From NCBI GenBank assembly GCA_017936265.1, contig JAGBFX010000012.1, positions 1 through 47,852 on the forward strand: a DNA stretch of 47,852 nucleotides, given 5' to 3'. This DNA is from Bacteroidaceae bacterium (GTDB lineage: Bacteria; Bacteroidota; Bacteroidia; Bacteroidales; Bacteroidaceae). Under the pieces are notes generated by a model that worked only from the letters and a program-made list of their open reading frames with translations, made no database searches and was not told the origin of the DNA. The position numbers were made by a program, and so were the translations under genes. Below are positions 46,560 through 47,852 of this stretch, in pieces; the stretch's first letter is position 1, and each line of letters begins with the position of its first letter.

Positions 46560-46609
46560 TGTGGAAAATTTCCACATATTGTTCCACATAAATCCACACT
46601 TTTCCACAC
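46560..46609. promoter_or_regulatory. Enhancer-like palindrome and phased CCACA repeats
   Basis: A 17-bp palindrome TGTGGAAAATTTCCACA (46560-46576) is followed by three more CCACA motifs. Starts are at 46572, 46584, 46594 and 46604, so spacing is 12, 10 and 10 bp, close to one helical turn. The array lies about 70-115 bp upstream of a sigma-54-like promoter, the usual distance for NtrC-type activator binding. Confidence 0.55.
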
Positions 46610-46674
46610 TCTTTGGAATATGGAATAAAATTTTAATTATTGATTTTCAATAACTTATGAAATTATATGATTTT

Positions 46675-46692
46675 TTGGCACGCTTTTTGTGC
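46675..46692 (+). promoter_or_regulatory. Near-consensus sigma-54 promoter
   Basis: TTGGCACGCTTTTTGTGC carries the -24 element TTGGCACG and, 10 nt after its GG, GT where the consensus has GC (-12 element TTGC). It lies about 75 nt before the lipoprotein start codon. The TGGCAC/GTGCCA pair also makes a small inverted repeat. Confidence 0.55.
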
Positions 46693-46763
46693 CATATATA
46701 GTGTAGGCGCTTGCCTTCAGGTAACAGAAAATAGATTAATTATAATATTTAAAAGCAACAATC

Positions 46764-47687
46764 ATGAAAAAGACAACTGAAAGAAAGAACTATGTGAACG
46801 GTTTCATAAGTGGAACAAAGAGATTAGCCTTGGTGGCATTGGGTGTTGCATTTTTGGCATCATGTAACAACGGTCCAAGTAAAGAGGAGCTTACGGCAAG
46901 GGTCGACTCACTGAACATAGAGCTCAACAAGTCAAATAATGAGGTAAATGAGTTCATGGGTCTATTCAACGAGGTGTCGGAAGGATTTCGCAAGATAAAC
47001 GAGGCTGAGGATCGCATAGCTGTGCAGAGTGGTTCTCTTGAGAATGCTCCGGCAGGTTTGGGAGAGAACATAAAGGCCGACCTTGCTTTCATCCAGAGCA
47101 GAATGCAGGAGAACAAAGCTCTGATCGAGGAGCTGCAGTCTAAGCTTGACAAAAGCAACAACAGGTCCGCACAGTTAAAGAAGGCTGTCGCTTCGCTTAC
47201 CGCGGACCTTGCAGCGAAGGCCGACGAGGTGAAGGCCCTCCAGGAGGAACTTGCAGCAAAGAACATCCGCATCACGGAGCTCGATGAGACAGTGGCTTCA
47301 CTCACAGCCATCAAGGAGGATCTCGTGGCACAGAATGCCGAGAGCAACAACACCATCGCTGCGCAGGATGCAGCCCTCAATGCTGCATGGTATATTATCG
47401 GCAGCAAGAAGGAACTCAAGGAGCAGAATATCCTTACCAACACAGGCCTCTTCAAGAAAGGTGATGTCATGGAGGATGCTTCTGTGAATAAGGAGAACTT
47501 CACACAGGTGGACATCAGGAATACAAGTGATATCGCTCTTGGTACAAAGAAAGCCAAGGTGCTCACGACCCACCCCGAAGGTTCTTATACAATCGTGGAG
47601 AACGAGGACGGTCTGCTTACATTGAAGATCATAGATAACAGACTGTTCTGGAGCGTAACACGTTATCTCGTGGTAAGAGCAAGCTGA
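46764..47687 (+). CDS. Coiled-coil lipoprotein, Cbp1-like
   Basis: A 307-residue lipoprotein. A 20-residue basic N-terminal region precedes the hydrophobic segment LALVALGVAFLASC with lipobox cysteine C34. Residues about 40-205 are a long heptad coiled coil (for example QSKLDKSNNRSAQLKKAVAS). A compact C-terminal domain follows (about 206-307), starting AAWYIIGSKKELKEQNIL and ending WSVTRYLVVRAS. The overall design resembles the Bacteroides Cbp1 family, described as collagen-binding glycoprotein adhesins; adhesion here is unproven, and an envelope-spanning or stress role is equally possible. The upstream enhancer-like array and sigma-54-like promoter suggest control by the adjacent NtrC-type regulator. 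Confidence 0.8.
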   Translation: MKKTTERKNYVNGFISGTKRLALVALGVAFLASCNNGPSKEELTARVDSLNIELNKSNNEVNEFMGLFNEVSEGFRKINEAEDRIAVQSGSLENAPAGLGENIKADLAFIQSRMQENKALIEELQSKLDKSNNRSAQLKKAVASLTADLAAKADEVKALQEELAAKNIRITELDETVASLTAIKEDLVAQNAESNNTIAAQDAALNAAWYIIGSKKELKEQNILTNTGLFKKGDVMEDASVNKENFTQVDIRNTSDIALGTKKAKVLTTHPEGSYTIVENEDGLLTLKIIDNRLFWSVTRYLVVRAS

Positions 47688-47852
47688 TTGCAGAACTATG
47701 GAACTGTAATTTAACCTAAAATCCGCAACTATCATCCAATACACGATTAAGGGTAGATTTATGAGTCGTTAGTAGCAGCTTTCAGTAAAAAGCAACAGCA
47801 CAACATCAATATGTAGCCACCATCCCCTTACCCCACGATGCGACTTGAGGTA
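47688..47852. other. Non-coding edge of window
   Basis: No gene, hairpin terminator or recognised promoter is evident in these last 165 nt. Confidence 0.4.

Noticed and set aside
46556-46620. Cluster of TTTTCCACA-like sequences read as a replication origin
   Set aside because: The cluster is short, phased and palindromic, lacks an adjacent long AT-rich unwinding region, and sits at enhancer distance from a sigma-54-like promoter next to an NtrC-type gene; the 33 kb region is the better origin candidate.
1-47852. CRISPR arrays, rRNA genes, complete insertion sequences or prophage genes
   Set aside because: No regularly spaced repeats, no rRNA-like sequence, and no transposase, integrase or phage structural frames were seen anywhere in the window.

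Overview
The window reads as a chromosomal stretch of a Bacteroidales bacterium (phylum Bacteroidota), most likely a gut or oral Prevotella/Bacteroides relative. Reasons: many start regions carry the Bacteroidota -7 motif TAnnTTTG, several with a TTTG 20-21 nt upstream; Shine-Dalgarno sites are weak; RibBA is bifunctional; there is a PorZ-like type IX secretion propeller, a DUF4476 protein and a Cbp1-like coiled-coil lipoprotein; and the core proteins look Bacteroidales-like. It is mostly ordinary housekeeping DNA, so the interest lies in the intergenic regions and at the two ends.

Layout. 0.2-2.2 kb: an AT-rich accessory patch with a BspA-type leucine-rich repeat protein, an unknown 153-residue protein and, upstream on the same (minus) strand, a candidate ~240 nt structured RNA with its own promoter and a terminator-like 3' end. 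2.2-3.0 kb: non-coding, with a structured repeat. 3.0-6.6 kb: membrane pyrophosphatase (hppA) and L-cysteine desulfidase (cyuA). 6.9-13.1 kb: mnmG, a parS-like palindrome, then the tight run apt-uvrC-dtd-mazG-like-deoC. 13.2-19.5 kb: a convergent long-chain polyprenyl diphosphate synthase, then polA, a small unknown gene, ychF and lgt. 19.6-24.0 kb: catalase and mutS on the minus strand, separated by a terminal-inverted-repeat element. 24.3-31.3 kb: leuS-yitT-rdgB-porZ-like run and an orphan HTH gene. 31.4-42.6 kb: minus-strand genes (metallophosphoesterase, aminotransferase, lptF/G-ribBA, START-like protein, DUF4476 protein, flippase, ruvB, a 32-residue membrane peptide), with tRNA-Met on the plus strand. 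42.8-47.7 kb: a hybrid histidine kinase, an NtrC-type sigma-54 activator and a coiled-coil lipoprotein. The lipoprotein's upstream region carries an enhancer-like palindrome, phased CCACA repeats and a near-consensus sigma-54 promoter, so the three genes look like one regulatory module.

Replication signals. The 844-nt gap at 32.6-33.5 kb is very AT-rich and contains four same-strand DnaA-box-like nonamers inside a pair of 30-bp inverted repeats. A parS-like site lies just after mnmG. A small hand count gives C>G on the plus strand in genes to the left and G>C to the right. Together these make an oriC-proximal location plausible but unproven.

Repeats. There are three interspersed families. 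One is an ~85-100 bp cruciform-like element whose copies keep their stems through compensatory changes (2.3, 32.8, 34.8 kb). The second is a 122-205 bp terminal-inverted-repeat element with a covarying inner stem, found downstream of mutS and of ruvB. The third is a hairpin repeat ending in ATGACA (6.7, 24.2, 31.4, 34.7, 39.7 kb). Two perfect 56-bp palindromes sit between convergent genes, and one of them includes the last three codons of both genes.
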